A stretch of 64,000 bases of DNA. Origin: Streptomyces sp. NK08204 (lineage in GTDB: Bacteria > Actinomycetota > Actinomycetes > Streptomycetales > Streptomycetaceae). Below the pieces are notes generated by a model. The model worked only from the letters and a program-made list of their open reading frames with translations, was not told where the DNA came from and did not search any database. Positions 1-10,215 of the stretch are shown piece by piece. The translations under genes and the position numbers were made by a program. The number at the start of each line of letters is the position of its first letter. Position 1 is the stretch's first letter. The stretch covers positions 62,001-126,000 of the forward strand of contig NZ_JAINVF010000008.1 of assembly GCF_020400585.1 (NCBI RefSeq), written 5' to 3'.

Positions 1-1
1 C

Positions 2-3000
2 ACCCTCCGCACCATCACCGAGGAGGACGTGCACGGAGCCGTCCGCTCGCCCATCGGCCGCCCGCTGGCCGGACAGCACGGCTACGTCCTCGACGCCTGG
101 GGCAGACTGGTGCCGCCGGGCAGCGTCGGCGAACTGTACGTCTCCGGCGGCGGTGTGGCCCGCGGCTACCGCAACCGGCCCGAACTGACCTCCGAACGCT
201 TCCTCGACGACCCCTTCGGCGCGCCCGGCGCCCGCATGTACCGCACCGGCGACCTCGTCCGGGTCCTGCCCGACGGCCAGTTGGCGTACGTCGGCCGCGC
301 GGACCACCAGGTGAAGATCCGCGGCTACCGCATCGAGCCCGGCGAGATCGAGACCGCCCTGCGGGCCCTGCCCGGCGTCGCCGACGTCGCCGTGGTGGCC
401 CGCCGCGACGGCCGGGCAGCCCGCCTCGTCGCCCATGTCGTCACCCCCGAGGGGCGCCCGCTCGACGCACCCGCCCTGCGCGAGGGACTGCGCCTGACCC
501 TGCCCGACTACATGGTCCCCGCCCTCTTCGTCCGTCACGAGCGGCTGCCGCTGACCGCCAACGGCAAGGTGGACCGCGCCGCGCTCACCGCCGTCGAGCC
601 CACCGTGACCGGGCAGGGCACCCACGTGCCGCCCGAGGGACCCGTGGAGCAGGCGCTCGCCGGTGTGTGGAGCCAGGTGCTGGGCAGCGAACACGTCAGC
701 CGCACCGGCAACTTCTTCGAGCTGGGCGGCGACTCCATCCTGGCGCTGCGCCTGGTCGGTCTCGCCCGCCAGGCCGGCCTCGGCTTCACCGTCGCCGACG
801 TCTTCCGCTCCCGCACCCTCGCCGACCTGGCCACGGCCGTCACCGACGTCGTCGACGTCCCCGCCCCCGTCGCTCCCTTCTCCCAGCTGGACCCGGCCGA
901 CGCCGACCGTCTGCCCGACGGGCTCGCGGACGCCTACCCACTCACCATGCTCCAGGCCGGCATGCTCCACGAGATGCTCGCCGACCCCCGGCGCGGCGCT
1001 TACCACAACGTCACCGACCTGAAGATCACCGTCCCGGAGGGCTTCGACCTCGCCGCCTTCCAGGCCGCCGTGGACGCGGTCGTCGCCGCCCACCCCAACC
1101 TGCGCACCTCCGTCGATCTCGTCTCCTACCGGGAACCCCTCCAGCTCGTGCACCGCAGCGCCCACCTGCCCGTCGGCTACACCGACCTGCGCGGACTGCC
1201 GCAGGACGAGCAGCGGGCCCGACTGCGCGCATTCGTGGAGGAGGAGTTCGAACGCCGCTTCGACCTCGCCGCCGCGCCTCTCGTGCGCATCCACCTCCAC
1301 CACGTCACCGACCACGACCTGCGCCTCGTCCTCACCGACTGCCATGTCGTCCTGGACGGCTGGAGCCTGACCTCGCTCGTGGCCGACCTGCTCGCCCTGC
1401 ACCGGGAGGCCGTGGCCCACCGCACCACCCCCCGCCCGCCGAGCGCCCCCGCCTTCGCCGAGTACGTCGCCCTGGAGCGGGCCGCGCTGAACAACGAGGA
1501 GTCACTGGAGTACTGGCGCCGCTGCCTGGCCGACCTGCGGCCCGTCACCCTCGGCCGGCGCGTGGCCGGCACCGCGGCGGGGCAGCCACCGGTGCACGAG
1601 GCGCGCCGCTCCTACGCCCACCTCGCCGAGGGCGTCGGCCGGCTGGCCAGGCAGGCCGGAGTGCCCCGCCGCACCGTGCTGTTCACCGCCTTCCACCACA
1701 CCATGAGCCTGTTCGCCGACCGAGACGACGAAGCCATCGGCCACAGCATCGGCCTGGTCACCAACGGACGGCCGGAGATCCCCGGCGCGGACAGGATGCG
1801 CGGACTGTTCCTGAACACCGTGCCGTTCGGTGTGGCCCGCCCGCGCGGCAACTGGCTCGCCTACCTGCGGGACGTGTTCACGGCCGAGCAGGAGATGCTC
1901 CCGCACCGCAGGGTTCCCTTCGCCCGCATCGCCGGGCTGCGGCCCACCGAGACGAGCCTGACCGATGCCGTCTTCAACTACGTCAACCTCCACCGGCTGT
2001 CGCACGAGTCCTGGGACGACTCCCTGGAGATCGCCCGCACCATGTTCCCGGTGATGATGAACGCGAGTGTCAACGCGTTCACCCTGGACACCGACCCGGA
2101 GTTCGCCGCCCCCGCCACCGCCGAGCAACTCGCCGACGTGTTCTGCGCCCAGCTGGAGGCCATGGTCGCCGACCCGCACGCCCGCGTGATCCGGCCCGCG
2201 CTCACCGGCGCCGCCCGCACCACGGCCATCGACGTGTGGGGGCGCGGACCCGACATCCCCTCGTCCTCGCTGCTGTTTCACGAACACATCGCCGCGCAGG
2301 CGGCCCGCACCCCGGACGCGGTCGCGGTCGAACACCTCGGGCAGGAGCTGACCTACGGCGAACTCCAGCGGCAGACCGAGGAGTTGGCGTGGCGGCTGCG
2401 CGGACTGGGAGTCGGGCCCGACACGGTGGTCGGTATCTGCGTCGAGCGTGGACCCGACCTGGTCCGTGCGGCGGTCGGTGTCCTGCGCTCGGGCGGTGCG
2501 TTCCTGCCGCTCGACCCCCAGCACCCCACCGAGCGGCTTGCGTTCATGGCCGAGGACAGCGGCATGCGGGTGCTGCTCACCCAGCGGGCGCTCGACGGGA
2601 CCGTGCCCTTCGACGGACCGGTGCTCCACCTCGACGCCCCCATGGCACCGGTGGACCCGGTACCGGGCCCGGACGCCGGCGCCGACAACCTCGCCTACGT
2701 CCTCTACACCTCCGGCTCCACCGGTGTCCCCAAGGGCGTCGGCATCCCGCACCGCGGCCTGTCCAACCTGATCGAGGGCCAGCGCGACCTCGTCCGCGTC
2801 ACCCCCGAGGACCGTGTGCTGCAGTTCACCTCGTTCGGCTTCGACGTCTCCATCCACGAACTCACCTCGTCCCTCGCCAACGGGGCGCGCCTGGTGACCG
2901 CGCCGAAGGAAGCGCTGCGTCCCGGCCCGGACCTGGCCCGCACCCTGCGCGAGCAGCACATCACCTGCGCCGTGATGACACCCAGCGCCCTCGCGGTCCT

Positions 3001-4825
3001 CGGTGAGGACGACTTCCCCGAGCTGCGCGTCCTCCAGGTCTGCGGCGAGGCCTGCCCGGCCGAACTCGCCGACGTATGGGCGCGCGGGCGCCGCTTCCAC
3101 AACCTGTACGGCCTCACCGAGACCATCGTGTGGTCGGTGGTCGCCGAACTGAGTCCCGGCCGGGGCCGCCCGCCCATCGGCATCCCGATCCGCAACACCA
3201 GCGCCCACGTCCTGGACGAGGACCTGCAGCCGGTCCCCGTCGGTGTGCCCGGCGAGGTCTACCTCGGGGGACAGGCCGTCGCCCGCGGCTACCTCGGCCG
3301 GCCCGCGCTCACCGCCGCCACCTACGTCCCCGACCCCTACGGCGCCCCCGGCGAGCGCCTGTGCCGCACCGGCGACCTCGGCGTACGCCGGCCCGACGGT
3401 TCGGTGGAGTGGCTCGGCCGCGGCGACAGCCAGGTCAAACTGCGGGGGTGCCGCATCGAACTCGGCGAGATCGAGCATGCGTTGCGGCAGATGCCCGAGG
3501 TGCGGCAGGCGGTCGTCCTGCACCGCACCGACCTGCCCGGCGAACCGGCGCTCGTCGCCTACCTCGTCACGCGCGGTCCCGAGCAGCCCGACCCCGAGGA
3601 GCTGCGCGGCGCCCTGCGCGCCTGCCTGCCCGCCTACATGCTGCCCGCCCGCTTCGTCTTCCTCGACCGGATGCCCGTCAACCGCAGCGGCAAGACCGAC
3701 AAGCGGGCGCTGCCCCGGCCGTCCGCCGACCGCGGGCCCAGCGACACCGAGTACGTCGCCCCGGCCACCCCGGCGGAGAAGGTCCTCGCCGAGGTGTGGC
3801 GCGAAGTCCTCGGGCTGGCCCGCATCGGCGTCCACGACGACTTCTTCCGCATCGGCGGCAGCTCCCTGTCCACGGTCCGCGTCTCCCTGATGGCCGCCGA
3901 AAGAGGCCTGACCGTGTCGGTCGGCGACCTCATCGAACACCCGACGATCGCCCGGCTCGCCGCCCACGCCACCCGTACCGCCGGCGCGGCCCAACCGGCC
4001 GCCGTGAGCTCCGAGGTACGGCTGCGCGAAGGCGCGGGGGAGCCCCTGTGGTGCATACACCCCTCCGGCGGCAGCGCCGCCTGGTTCGTGCCGCTCGCCC
4101 GCGCCCTGCCGCCCGGCCGGCCCGTGCACGCCTTCCAGGCGCGCGGCCTGCTCGGCGGTGTCGACCCGAGCACCGTGACCGGCATCGCCGCCAACTACGT
4201 CGCCGAGATCACCGATCGGGCCGGTGACGGCCCGCACGCCCTGCTCGGCTGGTCCATGGGCGCCAACATCGCCCTGGAAATGGCCACCCAGCTGCACCAG
4301 GCCGGGCACCGCGTGGACCCACTGGTCCTCATCGAGCCCTATGTGCCCAACGCCGCCGCACGGGCCCGGCTCACCGGCGTCACCAAGGACCTGCGTGACG
4401 CCCTGCGGCTGCGGAACCGGCTGCGCGAGCTGCCGCCCTCACCCCAGCGCGACCGGACCACGGCCGAACTCACCGCCACGCTGCTGGGCGCCGGCATGAG
4501 CCCCGCCGAGGCCGCGCTCGTGGAGAACGCGCCGATCGAGGTGTGGCACTCCCTGCTCGCGGCGCTGGCCGCCTACGAGCCCCGCCCCTACCCCGGCCAT
4601 GTGCACCTGGTGATCGGCAGCGAGGCCGCCGGGACACCGCGCGGCCGGACGATGCCGGGCCTCGACGCCGACTACGACACCTACGTCGCACGCTGGGGTG
4701 AGGTCGCCGAAGGCGGGCTCACCCTGCACATCAGCGACGGCGACCACATGTCGATGCTGGCCGAGCCGCGGGTGTCCGGCATCGCCGCCGTGCTGGCCGG
4801 GATCGAGGCGGAGGGTAACCGATGA
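2..4825 (+). CDS. Nonribosomal peptide synthetase, 5' truncated (A*-PCP-C-A-PCP-TE)
   Basis: The frame is open from base 2, so the gene starts upstream of the window. Order seen: C-terminal part of an adenylation domain (A10 lysine in [12 protein letters not shown]), a carrier domain (GGDS, phosphopantetheine Ser at 734-736), a condensation domain at about 925-2240, a complete adenylation domain at about 2270-3720 (A3 [12 protein letters not shown]10 [11 protein letters not shown]), a carrier (GGSSL, Ser 3863-3865) and a type I thioesterase (GWSMG, Ser 4253-4255) that should release the chain. The condensation motif reads CHVVLDG instead of HHxxxDG; the second, catalytic His (1343-1345) is kept. 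My hand alignment of the complete A domain to GrsA gives specificity residues D-V-H-V-Q-C-L-V-W-K, which I cannot assign. The stop overlaps the P450 start by 4 bp. Terminal position of the TE suggests these are the last modules of the assembly line. Confidence 0.95.
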   Translation, partial: TLRTITEEDVHGAVRSPIGRPLAGQHGYVLDAWGRLVPPGSVGELYVSGGGVARGYRNRPELTSERFLDDPFGAPGARMYRTGDLVRVLPDGQLAYVGRADHQVKIRGYRIEPGEIETALRALPGVADVAVVARRDGRAARLVAHVVTPEGRPLDAPALREGLRLTLPDYMVPALFVRHERLPLTANGKVDRAALTAVEPTVTGQGTHVPPEGPVEQALAGVWSQVLGSEHVSRTGNFFELGGDSILALRLVGLARQAGLGFTVADVFRSRTLADLATAVTDVVDVPAPVAPFSQLDPADADRLPDGLADAYPLTMLQAGMLHEMLADPRRGAYHNVTDLKITVPEGFDLAAFQAAVDAVVAAHPNLRTSVDLVSYREPLQLVHRSAHLPVGYTDLRGLPQDEQRARLRAFVEEEFERRFDLAAAPLVRIHLHHVTDHDLRLVLTDCHVVLDGWSLTSLVADLLALHREAVAHRTTPRPPSAPAFAEYVALERAALNNEESLEYWRRCLADLRPVTLGRRVAGTAAGQPPVHEARRSYAHLAEGVGRLARQAGVPRRTVLFTAFHHTMSLFADRDDEAIGHSIGLVTNGRPEIPGADRMRGLFLNTVPFGVARPRGNWLAYLRDVFTAEQEMLPHRRVPFARIAGLRPTETSLTDAVFNYVNLHRLSHESWDDSLEIARTMFPVMMNASVNAFTLDTDPEFAAPATAEQLADVFCAQLEAMVADPHARVIRPALTGAARTTAIDVWGRGPDIPSSSLLFHEHIAAQAARTPDAVAVEHLGQELTYGELQRQTEELAWRLRGLGVGPDTVVGICVERGPDLVRAAVGVLRSGGAFLPLDPQHPTERLAFMAEDSGMRVLLTQRALDGTVPFDGPVLHLDAPMAPVDPVPGPDAGADNLAYVLYTSGSTGVPKGVGIPHRGLSNLIEGQRDLVRVTPEDRVLQFTSFGFDVSIHELTSSLANGARLVTAPKEALRPGPDLARTLREQHITCAVMTPSALAVLGEDDFPELRVLQVCGEACPAELADVWARGRRFHNLYGLTETIVWSVVAELSPGRGRPPIGIPIRNTSAHVLDEDLQPVPVGVPGEVYLGGQAVARGYLGRPALTAATYVPDPYGAPGERLCRTGDLGVRRPDGSVEWLGRGDSQVKLRGCRIELGEIEHALRQMPEVRQAVVLHRTDLPGEPALVAYLVTRGPEQPDPEELRGALRACLPAYMLPARFVFLDRMPVNRSGKTDKRALPRPSADRGPSDTEYVAPATPAEKVLAEVWREVLGLARIGVHDDFFRIGGSSLSTVRVSLMAAERGLTVSVGDLIEHPTIARLAAHATRTAGAAQPAAVSSEVRLREGAGEPLWCIHPSGGSAAWFVPLARALPPGRPVHAFQARGLLGGVDPSTVTGIAANYVAEITDRAGDGPHALLGWSMGANIALEMATQLHQAGHRVDPLVLIEPYVPNAAARARLTGVTKDLRDALRLRNRLRELPPSPQRDRTTAELTATLLGAGMSPAEAALVENAPIEVWHSLLAALAAYEPRPYPGHVHLVIGSEAAGTPRGRTMPGLDADYDTYVARWGEVAEGGLTLHISDGDHMSMLAEPRVSGIAAVLAGIEAEGNR

Positions 4826-6051
4826 CCACCACCGCCCCGGCCTTCACCGAGCGCTACCTGCTGTCCCCGGACGCGGTCGCCGAGCCCTACGGCTACCTCA
4901 ACGCGCTGCGCGCGCACGCCCCGGTGCACTGGAGCCCGATGCACCACGCCTGGCTCGTCACCGGCTACGACCATGTGATGCGCTGCCTGCGCGACCCAGC
5001 GGTCTCCGCGGACCGGGTCCGGCCGCTGATGGACGCCGTACCGCAGGGGGCCGGCGAGGACGCCGAACGCGCCTTCGGGATCCTCGCCCGCTGGATGGTC
5101 TTCAACGACCCGCCGCAGCACCGCAGGCTTCGCCAGGTCTTCCAGGAGGCCTTCGCCGCCCGGGCCGTCGCCCGCTACCGCGCCTTCACCGAGAAGGCCA
5201 CCGCGGCCGTCCTCGCCCGCCGGGCCGTCCCGGGCCGCGGCGGCGACCTGATGGCCGACATCGCCAAACCGCTGCCCGCGCTGGTCTTCGCCCGCTGGCT
5301 CGGCATCCCGCGCACCGACGCCCCCTCCTTCTGGTACTGGAACGCCCGCGTCGCCGACCTTGTCCTCGGCACCGCCCAGGAGGAGAGCGAGTACCGGGCC
5401 TCCCTGCAGGCGCTGGTGAGCCTGGAGGACTACCTGGGCGCGCTGGTCGCCCGCCGCCGGGCCGAGCCCGGTGACGACCTGATCAGCCAGGTGCTGCGCG
5501 AGGGCCGGGTGGGGGAGTCGGTCAGTGAGGAGGAGTTCGTCGGGATGCTCACCCAGATGGCGTTCGCCGGCGGGGAGACCACCAGCAACCTCATCGCGAA
5601 CACCGTCCTGGCCCTGCACATCCGCCCCGACCAGCTCGCCGCCGTCCGCGCCGACCCCGCGCTGGCCCACGGCGCCGTGGAGGAGACCCTGCGCCTGGAC
5701 GGCCCGTCCAAGATGTCGATCCGCACCGCCGCCCGCGACCTGGACCTGGACGGCCGCACCCTGCGCGCCGATGACCGCATCTTCCTGGTCACCGCAGCCG
5801 CCAACCGCGATCCGGCTTGCTTTCCGGACCCCGACCGGTTCGACGTCCGCCGCACCGGCTCCACCCACCTCGGCTTCGGCTTCGGCGCCCACTTCTGCAT
5901 CGGGGCCGCGCTGGCCCGCCTCGTCGCCGTGGCCGCCGTCACCACCCTGGTCCGCGACCACCCGGACCTCACCCTGACCGACCCCGACCGGCTCACCTGG
6001 CAGCCCTCCCTGCTCAACCGCAGCCTCACCGCCCTGCCCGTGCGCTACTGA
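4822..6051 (+). CDS. Cytochrome P450
   Basis: A 409-residue bacterial class I P450. Visible motifs are the I-helix oxygen-binding segment AGGETTSN, the K-helix ExxR (ETLR), and the heme ligand loop [10 protein letters not shown] with its cysteine. No membrane anchor is seen, so it is soluble and needs a ferredoxin partner, which is not in the window. The ATG overlaps the NRPS stop (ATGA), so the two are translationally coupled. This placement suggests it hydroxylates or cross-links the NRPS product or a carrier-bound residue; the substrate cannot be read from the sequence. Confidence 0.95.
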   Translation: MTTTAPAFTERYLLSPDAVAEPYGYLNALRAHAPVHWSPMHHAWLVTGYDHVMRCLRDPAVSADRVRPLMDAVPQGAGEDAERAFGILARWMVFNDPPQHRRLRQVFQEAFAARAVARYRAFTEKATAAVLARRAVPGRGGDLMADIAKPLPALVFARWLGIPRTDAPSFWYWNARVADLVLGTAQEESEYRASLQALVSLEDYLGALVARRRAEPGDDLISQVLREGRVGESVSEEEFVGMLTQMAFAGGETTSNLIANTVLALHIRPDQLAAVRADPALAHGAVEETLRLDGPSKMSIRTAARDLDLDGRTLRADDRIFLVTAAANRDPACFPDPDRFDVRRTGSTHLGFGFGAHFCIGAALARLVAVAAVTTLVRDHPDLTLTDPDRLTWQPSLLNRSLTALPVRY

Positions 6052-6128
6052 CCGGCGCTTGCCTGCCGCGGCATCCGGTTCCGCCGGATGCCGCGGCCCC
6101 TTCACGACCGACGACGAAAGGCTCGACC

Positions 6129-7379
6129 ATGGCCACCACTGTTGCCGGCGCCGGTCCGCGGCTGTGGGCACCCGCCCGGCACCGCCCCTTCCGACTCCTG
6201 TGGCTGGGACAGTCGCTGTCTCTGCTCGGCGACGGCTTCAGCGTCGTCGCCTTCTCCTGGATCACCCTCGGCCTGACCGGCTCCACCCTCACCCTCGGCT
6301 ACGTCCTGGCCTTCCAGGCCGTACCCAGGGCCCTGCTGACCCTCGTCGGCGGCACCCTCGGCGACTCGTGGTCCACACGCACGCTGATGGCCGCCTCCAG
6401 CTGGACCCGGGCGGCACTCATGACGGCGGTCGGACTGACCGGTCTGACCGGGCACCTGACGGTGTGGCTGCTGTGCGCGGCAGCCGCGGCCTTCGGAGTC
6501 GTGGACGCCTTCTTCCAGCCCGCGCGCGTGTCCATCCTGCCCTCCGTCGTCGACGAGGACCTGCTCACCCAGGCCAACGCGCTGCTCGGCGCGGGCACCC
6601 GGACCGCCGCCGTCATCGGCCCCGCCATCGGCGGCATGGTCATCGCCGTCACCCGGGCCCCGGTGGCGTTCCTCGTCGACGCCGTCTGCTTCGCCCTGTG
6701 CGGCTGGTGCGTCGCCCGCATCCGCACCCGCACCCCCGTGACCCGCCCGGACACCGAGGCGGCCGAAGAGGCACCCCAGTCCCTGGGCGCCCGTATCCGC
6801 GAGGGCGTCACCTACACCTGGCGCGACCCCCGGCTGCGCACCGTCGTCGCCCTCGACACCGCCGTCAACTTCTGTTACGCCGGGCCCTTCACGGTCGGCT
6901 TCGCCACCCTCGCCGACCAGGTACTACGGGGCGGTTCGGCCACCCTCGGCGTGCTCAACGGCTCCCTGGCCGGAGGCGCGATGCTCGGCACCCTCGCCGG
7001 CGGCGCCCTCGGCGGCCGCCCCCCGGTGGGCCTGCTGATAGCCGGGCTCGCCGGCTGGCTCGGCGCCGGAATGGCCGTCCTCGGCCTGGTGCACAGCACC
7101 GCCGCCGTGGTCGTCACCGTGCTCGCCATGGGCTTCGCCATCGGCTTCCAGGGTGTGTTCGGGCTGAGCTGGATCCAGCGCAACATCCCGCAGAGCGTCC
7201 TCAGCCGGTTCGTCTCCGTGGACATGGTCCTCGGCTACGCCGCGGCACCGCTGTCGCTCGTCCTGTGCGGCGCGCTGGCCCGCAGCAGCACGTTCGCCCT
7301 GTTCGGCGTGGTCGCCGCCGTGCTCGCCCTGACCGGACTGGCCGTCCTCGCGTCGCGGGCGGTGCGGGAGATGCGCTAG
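6129..7379 (+). CDS. MFS exporter (EntS-like)
   Basis: A 416-residue major facilitator protein. The N-terminus (HRPFRLLWLGQSLSLLGDGF) is typical of the enterobactin-exporter-like MFS group, followed by about 12 hydrophobic segments. Start chosen at ATG 6129 behind GAAAGG at 6116-6121. It lies 77 bp after the P450 on the same strand, as expected for the self-resistance or export gene of the NRPS operon. The TAG stop abuts the left inverted repeat of an insertion element. Confidence 0.9.
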   Translation: MATTVAGAGPRLWAPARHRPFRLLWLGQSLSLLGDGFSVVAFSWITLGLTGSTLTLGYVLAFQAVPRALLTLVGGTLGDSWSTRTLMAASSWTRAALMTAVGLTGLTGHLTVWLLCAAAAAFGVVDAFFQPARVSILPSVVDEDLLTQANALLGAGTRTAAVIGPAIGGMVIAVTRAPVAFLVDAVCFALCGWCVARIRTRTPVTRPDTEAAEEAPQSLGARIREGVTYTWRDPRLRTVVALDTAVNFCYAGPFTVGFATLADQVLRGGSATLGVLNGSLAGGAMLGTLAGGALGGRPPVGLLIAGLAGWLGAGMAVLGLVHSTAAVVVTVLAMGFAIGFQGVFGLSWIQRNIPQSVLSRFVSVDMVLGYAAAPLSLVLCGALARSSTFALFGVVAAVLALTGLAVLASRAVREMR

Positions 7380-7411
7380 TAGATGATCGAGTCCGAAGTC
7401 CGGGCTGGTCA
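7380..7411. repeat. Left terminal inverted repeat of insertion element
   Basis: Begins TAGATGATCGAGTCCGAAG; its reverse complement recurs at 10184-10215 with 4 mismatches in 32. It contains the transposase stop codon (7409-7411). Confidence 0.75.
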
Positions 7412-8187
7412 GTGGTCGCAGGCGGTCAGTGATCGCTTGCTGGTGGCACCGGTCTTGGTGTTGTGCCAGATTGCCGCGGCCATGGCCAGCAGGCGCTGAC
7501 CGATCCGGGCGAAGATCCCGCCGTAGGTCCGGGCACCGTGCCGTTCAGTGACAGCTGCTCTTCGAGGGTGTCGAAGACCGCCTCGATCCGCTGGCGCATA
7601 CGCAGCAGCTTGCGCTCGGCGGGGGTGGAGGCCGGGTCGGCGGTGCCGCGCCGGGCCGGGCGGACCAGGTGGACGCCCAGCTCGGCGCGCAACTGCTCGA
7701 ACTCGCCGCCGGCGAAGCCCTTGTCGGCCAGCAGTACCTGGCCCTCGGCCACCAGGTGGTGGTCGGCCTCCGGCATCGCGGTCATCACTTCCCGTTCGAG
7801 CTTCGGGTTGGCCAGGCACCACATCAGCGGCATGCCCTGAGCGGAGGTGAGCAGGTACAGGCGCATCCCCCAGAAGAACCGGGAGTGCGAGGCGCAGTAG
7901 CCGTATCCGGCCTCCCCGGCCAGGTCCGAGCGCTTCGTGGTCTCCCGGGACATGCCGCACGGCACAGGCGTGGAGTCGATCAGACGCAGCCCGTCCACTC
8001 CGGTCGGGGTGACCAGCGCCGACTCTCGGATCATTGCCGCGATCAGCGGCCCGGCCGCGCGCAGCCGCTTGTTGTAGCCGGACTGCTCCAGGACGTACGG
8101 GAACAGATGCCGCAGGTGCTTGCGGGCGTAACGGGTCCAGTGCCGCTCCCCGGCGAACCCGAGCAGCACCTGGGCGATCGCCAGAAC
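7409..8187 (-). pseudogene. IS982-like DDE transposase, truncated and frameshifted
   Basis: Residues typical of Streptomyces IS982-like transposases are visible: GYNKRLRAA, LIDSTPVPCGMSR (first Asp of the DDE triad), GYGYCASHSRFFWG and LLADKGFAG (second Asp). The N-terminal ~55 residues are missing, with a TGA just upstream of the VLAIAQVLLGFAG segment near 8186. A frameshift near 7540-7560 breaks the C-terminus: the segment ending IEAVFDTLEEQLSL is followed in another frame by the expected ERHGARTYGGIFARIGQRLL tail. It cannot make an active enzyme, so the element is immobile unless helped in trans. Confidence 0.85.
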
Positions 8188-8260
8188 TCAACGCCTGTGC
8201 CGGGACGCGATACTTGGCACCTGCTCTGAGCCGTGACCTGGGAAGCGATGCCGTTCGTGC

Positions 8261-8274
8261 CTCGATAGGTGGCA
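8261..8274. repeat. Inner inverted repeat, left copy (partner 10135-10148)
   Basis: CTCGATAGGTGGCA is found here and, as its perfect reverse complement, at 10135-10148. The pair brackets the SDR and LysR genes inside the larger element, so this may mark a nested insertion or a regulator site. A related GGTGCCAAGTATCGCGTC is read on the minus strand at 8205-8222. Confidence 0.5.
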
Positions 8275-8374
8275 TCGGCGTGCCAACCTGCCTGGCACCA
8301 GCTCGTGCCGCCGCAGTCGACGAACCTGTTCGAGGCGCGGGCGAAGCGGCCTCACCCCGGCAAGCGTGCCGTGA

Positions 8375-9112
8375 TCACCAGGGCACGACGCCGGCGTCGT
8401 CGAAGAACTTGCCGGTCGGGCCGCCATCGGGCAGCGTCGCGAGTCTGACGGCGATCAGCGCGCCCTGCTCCGCGGTGCGGTCCCCGAAAAAGCCCGTGAA
8501 GTCGGTCGCGACCAGGCCCGGGCAGGCGGCGTTGATCAGGATGCCCGTGCCTGCGAACTGCCGGGCGTACTGCACGGTCACGGCGTTCAAGAACGACTTC
8601 GACGGCGCGTAGGCCGCCATGACCGCGCCCAGCTCGACATCCGGGTCGGACTGCAGGGCCACGGAGCCGACGCTGCTGGACATGTTGACGATGCGCGGCG
8701 AGGACGAGCGGCGCAGCAACGGGAGCATCGCGTTCGTCACCCGGATGACGCCGATCACGTTGGTCTCCACGACCGCGCGGACCACATCGAGGTCCAGGGT
8801 CGTCGGGTCCTGCGCCCAGTCCGGGCCCATCGGCCCGGAGACACCCGCGTTGTTGACCAGCACGTCCAGCCGTCCGGCCTGGCGCTCGACCGATGCCGCG
8901 GCGTCGGCGGCGCTGCGGTCGCCGGTCACGTCCAGCAGCACGCCGAACGCGTCGGCCCCGCCCGCGCGGAGCTTCTCGACGGCGGTTTCCAGCCGGGCCG
9001 CATCCCGCGCTCCCACGGCCACCCGGTACCCCAGGGCGCCCAGGCCCGCAGCGATCTCGTAGCCGATTCCCTTGTTCGCGCCGGTGACCAGCGCGACCTT
9101 CGTTTCGCTCAT
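8375..9112 (-). CDS. Short-chain dehydrogenase/reductase
   Basis: A classical SDR of 245 residues with cofactor motif TGANKGIG near the N-terminus, the NNAG motif, and the catalytic Ser and Tyr-Lys pair (NMSSSVG, YAPSK). Start taken at ATG 9112 (MSETKVAL); MAC upstream is possible. It is divergent from the LysR gene across a 94-bp spacer with a LysR-type box, so it is probably the LysR target. It is a passenger of the insertion element rather than an obvious cluster gene; substrate unknown. Confidence 0.92.
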   Translation of the reverse strand: MSETKVALVTGANKGIGYEIAAGLGALGYRVAVGARDAARLETAVEKLRAGGADAFGVLLDVTGDRSAADAAASVERQAGRLDVLVNNAGVSGPMGPDWAQDPTTLDLDVVRAVVETNVIGVIRVTNAMLPLLRRSSSPRIVNMSSSVGSVALQSDPDVELGAVMAAYAPSKSFLNAVTVQYARQFAGTGILINAACPGLVATDFTGFFGDRTAEQGALIAVRLATLPDGGPTGKFFDDAGVVPW

Positions 9113-9170
9113 GCAGGCCATGCTGCCCCTGGATTCCGGGTGCGGTCCAAGACCGATCGGGTGGGCGACG

Positions 9171-9185
9171 ATACCTTCAGGGTAT
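9171..9185. promoter_or_regulatory. Probable LysR operator (T-N11-A palindrome)
   Basis: ATACC-TTCAG-GGTAT is a 5-bp-arm palindrome fitting the LysR T-N11-A rule. It sits in the short spacer between the divergent SDR and LysR genes, 22 bp before the LysR start. Confidence 0.55.
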
Positions 9186-9206
9186 GGACGCCGGTATCGT
9201 GGCCGC

Positions 9207-10058
9207 ATGGAGACCCGGGAACTGCGCTACTTCGTCGCCGTCGCCGAAGAACTGCACTTCGGGCGCGCCGCACAGCGGCTCGGGATCGCCCAGCCACCCC
9301 TGTCCCGCGCGATCCAGCAGCTCGAACGCCGGCTCGGAGCAGTGCTGCTGGACCGGACCAGCCGCACCGTCACGCTGACCGAGGCCGGCTCGGTGCTGCT
9401 GGACGAGGGCCGGGCGGCCCTGGACGCGGTCGCCGCCGCCGAGCGCCGGACCCGCCGCGCGGCCGGGAGCGCGACCGGCCGTCCCGGCCTGGTCCTGGCC
9501 GCCAAAGCCAGCGCCTCCCGGGAACTGCTGGCGAAACTGCTCGACACGTACGCCGCCGAACCCGGTGCGCTCCCCGTCGACGTCATCCTGTGCGGCCCGG
9601 CCGAGCAGGAACGGCTCCTGCGCGAGGGCCGGGCCGACGTGGCGCTGCTGCACCGGCCGTTCGACTCGACGGCCGGGCTTCACACCGAAGAGCTCAGCAC
9701 GGAGGGCCAGGTGGTGGTCCTGCCTGCCGGACATCCGCTCACCGCTCGGGCCCATGTGCACATGGCCGACATCACCGGGCTGCCGGGCCTGCCCCTGCCA
9801 CGCTGGCCCGACCCCGACGGCACCTACCCGCCCGGCCCCGGCCCGCAGGTCCGCGACAACGCCCAGTTGTTGCAGCTCGTCGCGCTCGGCCGGGCTTGCG
9901 CGGTCTCACCGGAGTCGTGCCGAGCCCAACTGCACGGCGACCTCGCCGCCGTGCCCGTGCTGGACGCGCCGAAAGTCACCACCGTGATCGCCTGGCCACC
10001 GCACAGCCGGTCCAGAGCCGTCGCCGACCTTGTGCGGACTGCGACACATCTCCAGTAG
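9207..10058 (+). CDS. LysR-family transcriptional regulator
   Basis: A 283-residue regulator. The N-terminal winged helix-turn-helix (METRELRYFVAVAEE, then PPLSRAIQQLERRLGA) is standard LysR, followed by a periplasmic-binding-like effector domain from about residue 90. ATG 9207 is the natural start by alignment with the family. It is divergent from the SDR gene and likely controls it and itself. Confidence 0.92.
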   Translation: METRELRYFVAVAEELHFGRAAQRLGIAQPPLSRAIQQLERRLGAVLLDRTSRTVTLTEAGSVLLDEGRAALDAVAAAERRTRRAAGSATGRPGLVLAAKASASRELLAKLLDTYAAEPGALPVDVILCGPAEQERLLREGRADVALLHRPFDSTAGLHTEELSTEGQVVVLPAGHPLTARAHVHMADITGLPGLPLPRWPDPDGTYPPGPGPQVRDNAQLLQLVALGRACAVSPESCRAQLHGDLAAVPVLDAPKVTTVIAWPPHSRSRAVADLVRTATHLQ

Positions 10059-10133
10059 TTCCACCATGCATGGCCAGGTCCCATACCGATCGTGGCCCGG
10101 CTCAGCAACAGGTTTCTCCCTGGTTCGACCGTG

Positions 10134-10170
10134 GTGCCACCTATCGAGTCAAGTGCCGAGTACCGAGTCA
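10134..10170. repeat. Tandem 18-bp direct repeat near the right element end
   Basis: GTGCCACCTATCGAGTCA (10134-10151) is followed by GTGCCGAGTACCGAGTCA (10153-10170), 14 of 18 positions alike. The first copy includes the inner inverted repeat. This looks like a pair of protein-binding sites or the remains of a lost promoter. No gene is seen between the LysR stop and the element end. Confidence 0.45.
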
Positions 10171-10183
10171 TGCCACCACACGA

Positions 10184-10215
10184 TGACCAGACCAGACTTC
10201 GGAGTCGATCACCTA
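10184..10215. repeat. Right terminal inverted repeat of insertion element
   Basis: Inverted copy of 7380-7411, 28 of 32 positions matching. Its last three bases are the TAG stop codon of the leftward LAL regulator gene. Confidence 0.75.

Larger units (their letters stand above)
7380..10215. mobile_element. Decayed composite insertion element carrying SDR and LysR genes
   Basis: Two 32-bp ends (7380-7411 and 10184-10215) are inverted copies matching at 28 of 32 positions. Between them lie a broken DDE transposase, which ends inside the left repeat as in a normal IS, plus an SDR and a LysR gene. CTAG stands at 7376-7379 and 10213-10216, a possible 4-bp target duplication. If so, the MFS stop (TAG, plus strand) and the LAL stop (TAG, minus strand) originally shared one palindromic CTAG, and the duplication restored both. 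The element sits inside the biosynthetic region, between exporter and regulator. Boundary and family are my inference. Confidence 0.65.

Noticed and set aside
667..3006. Alternative long frame inside the NRPS gene
   Set aside because: Arg/Pro-rich out-of-frame translation of the real gene.
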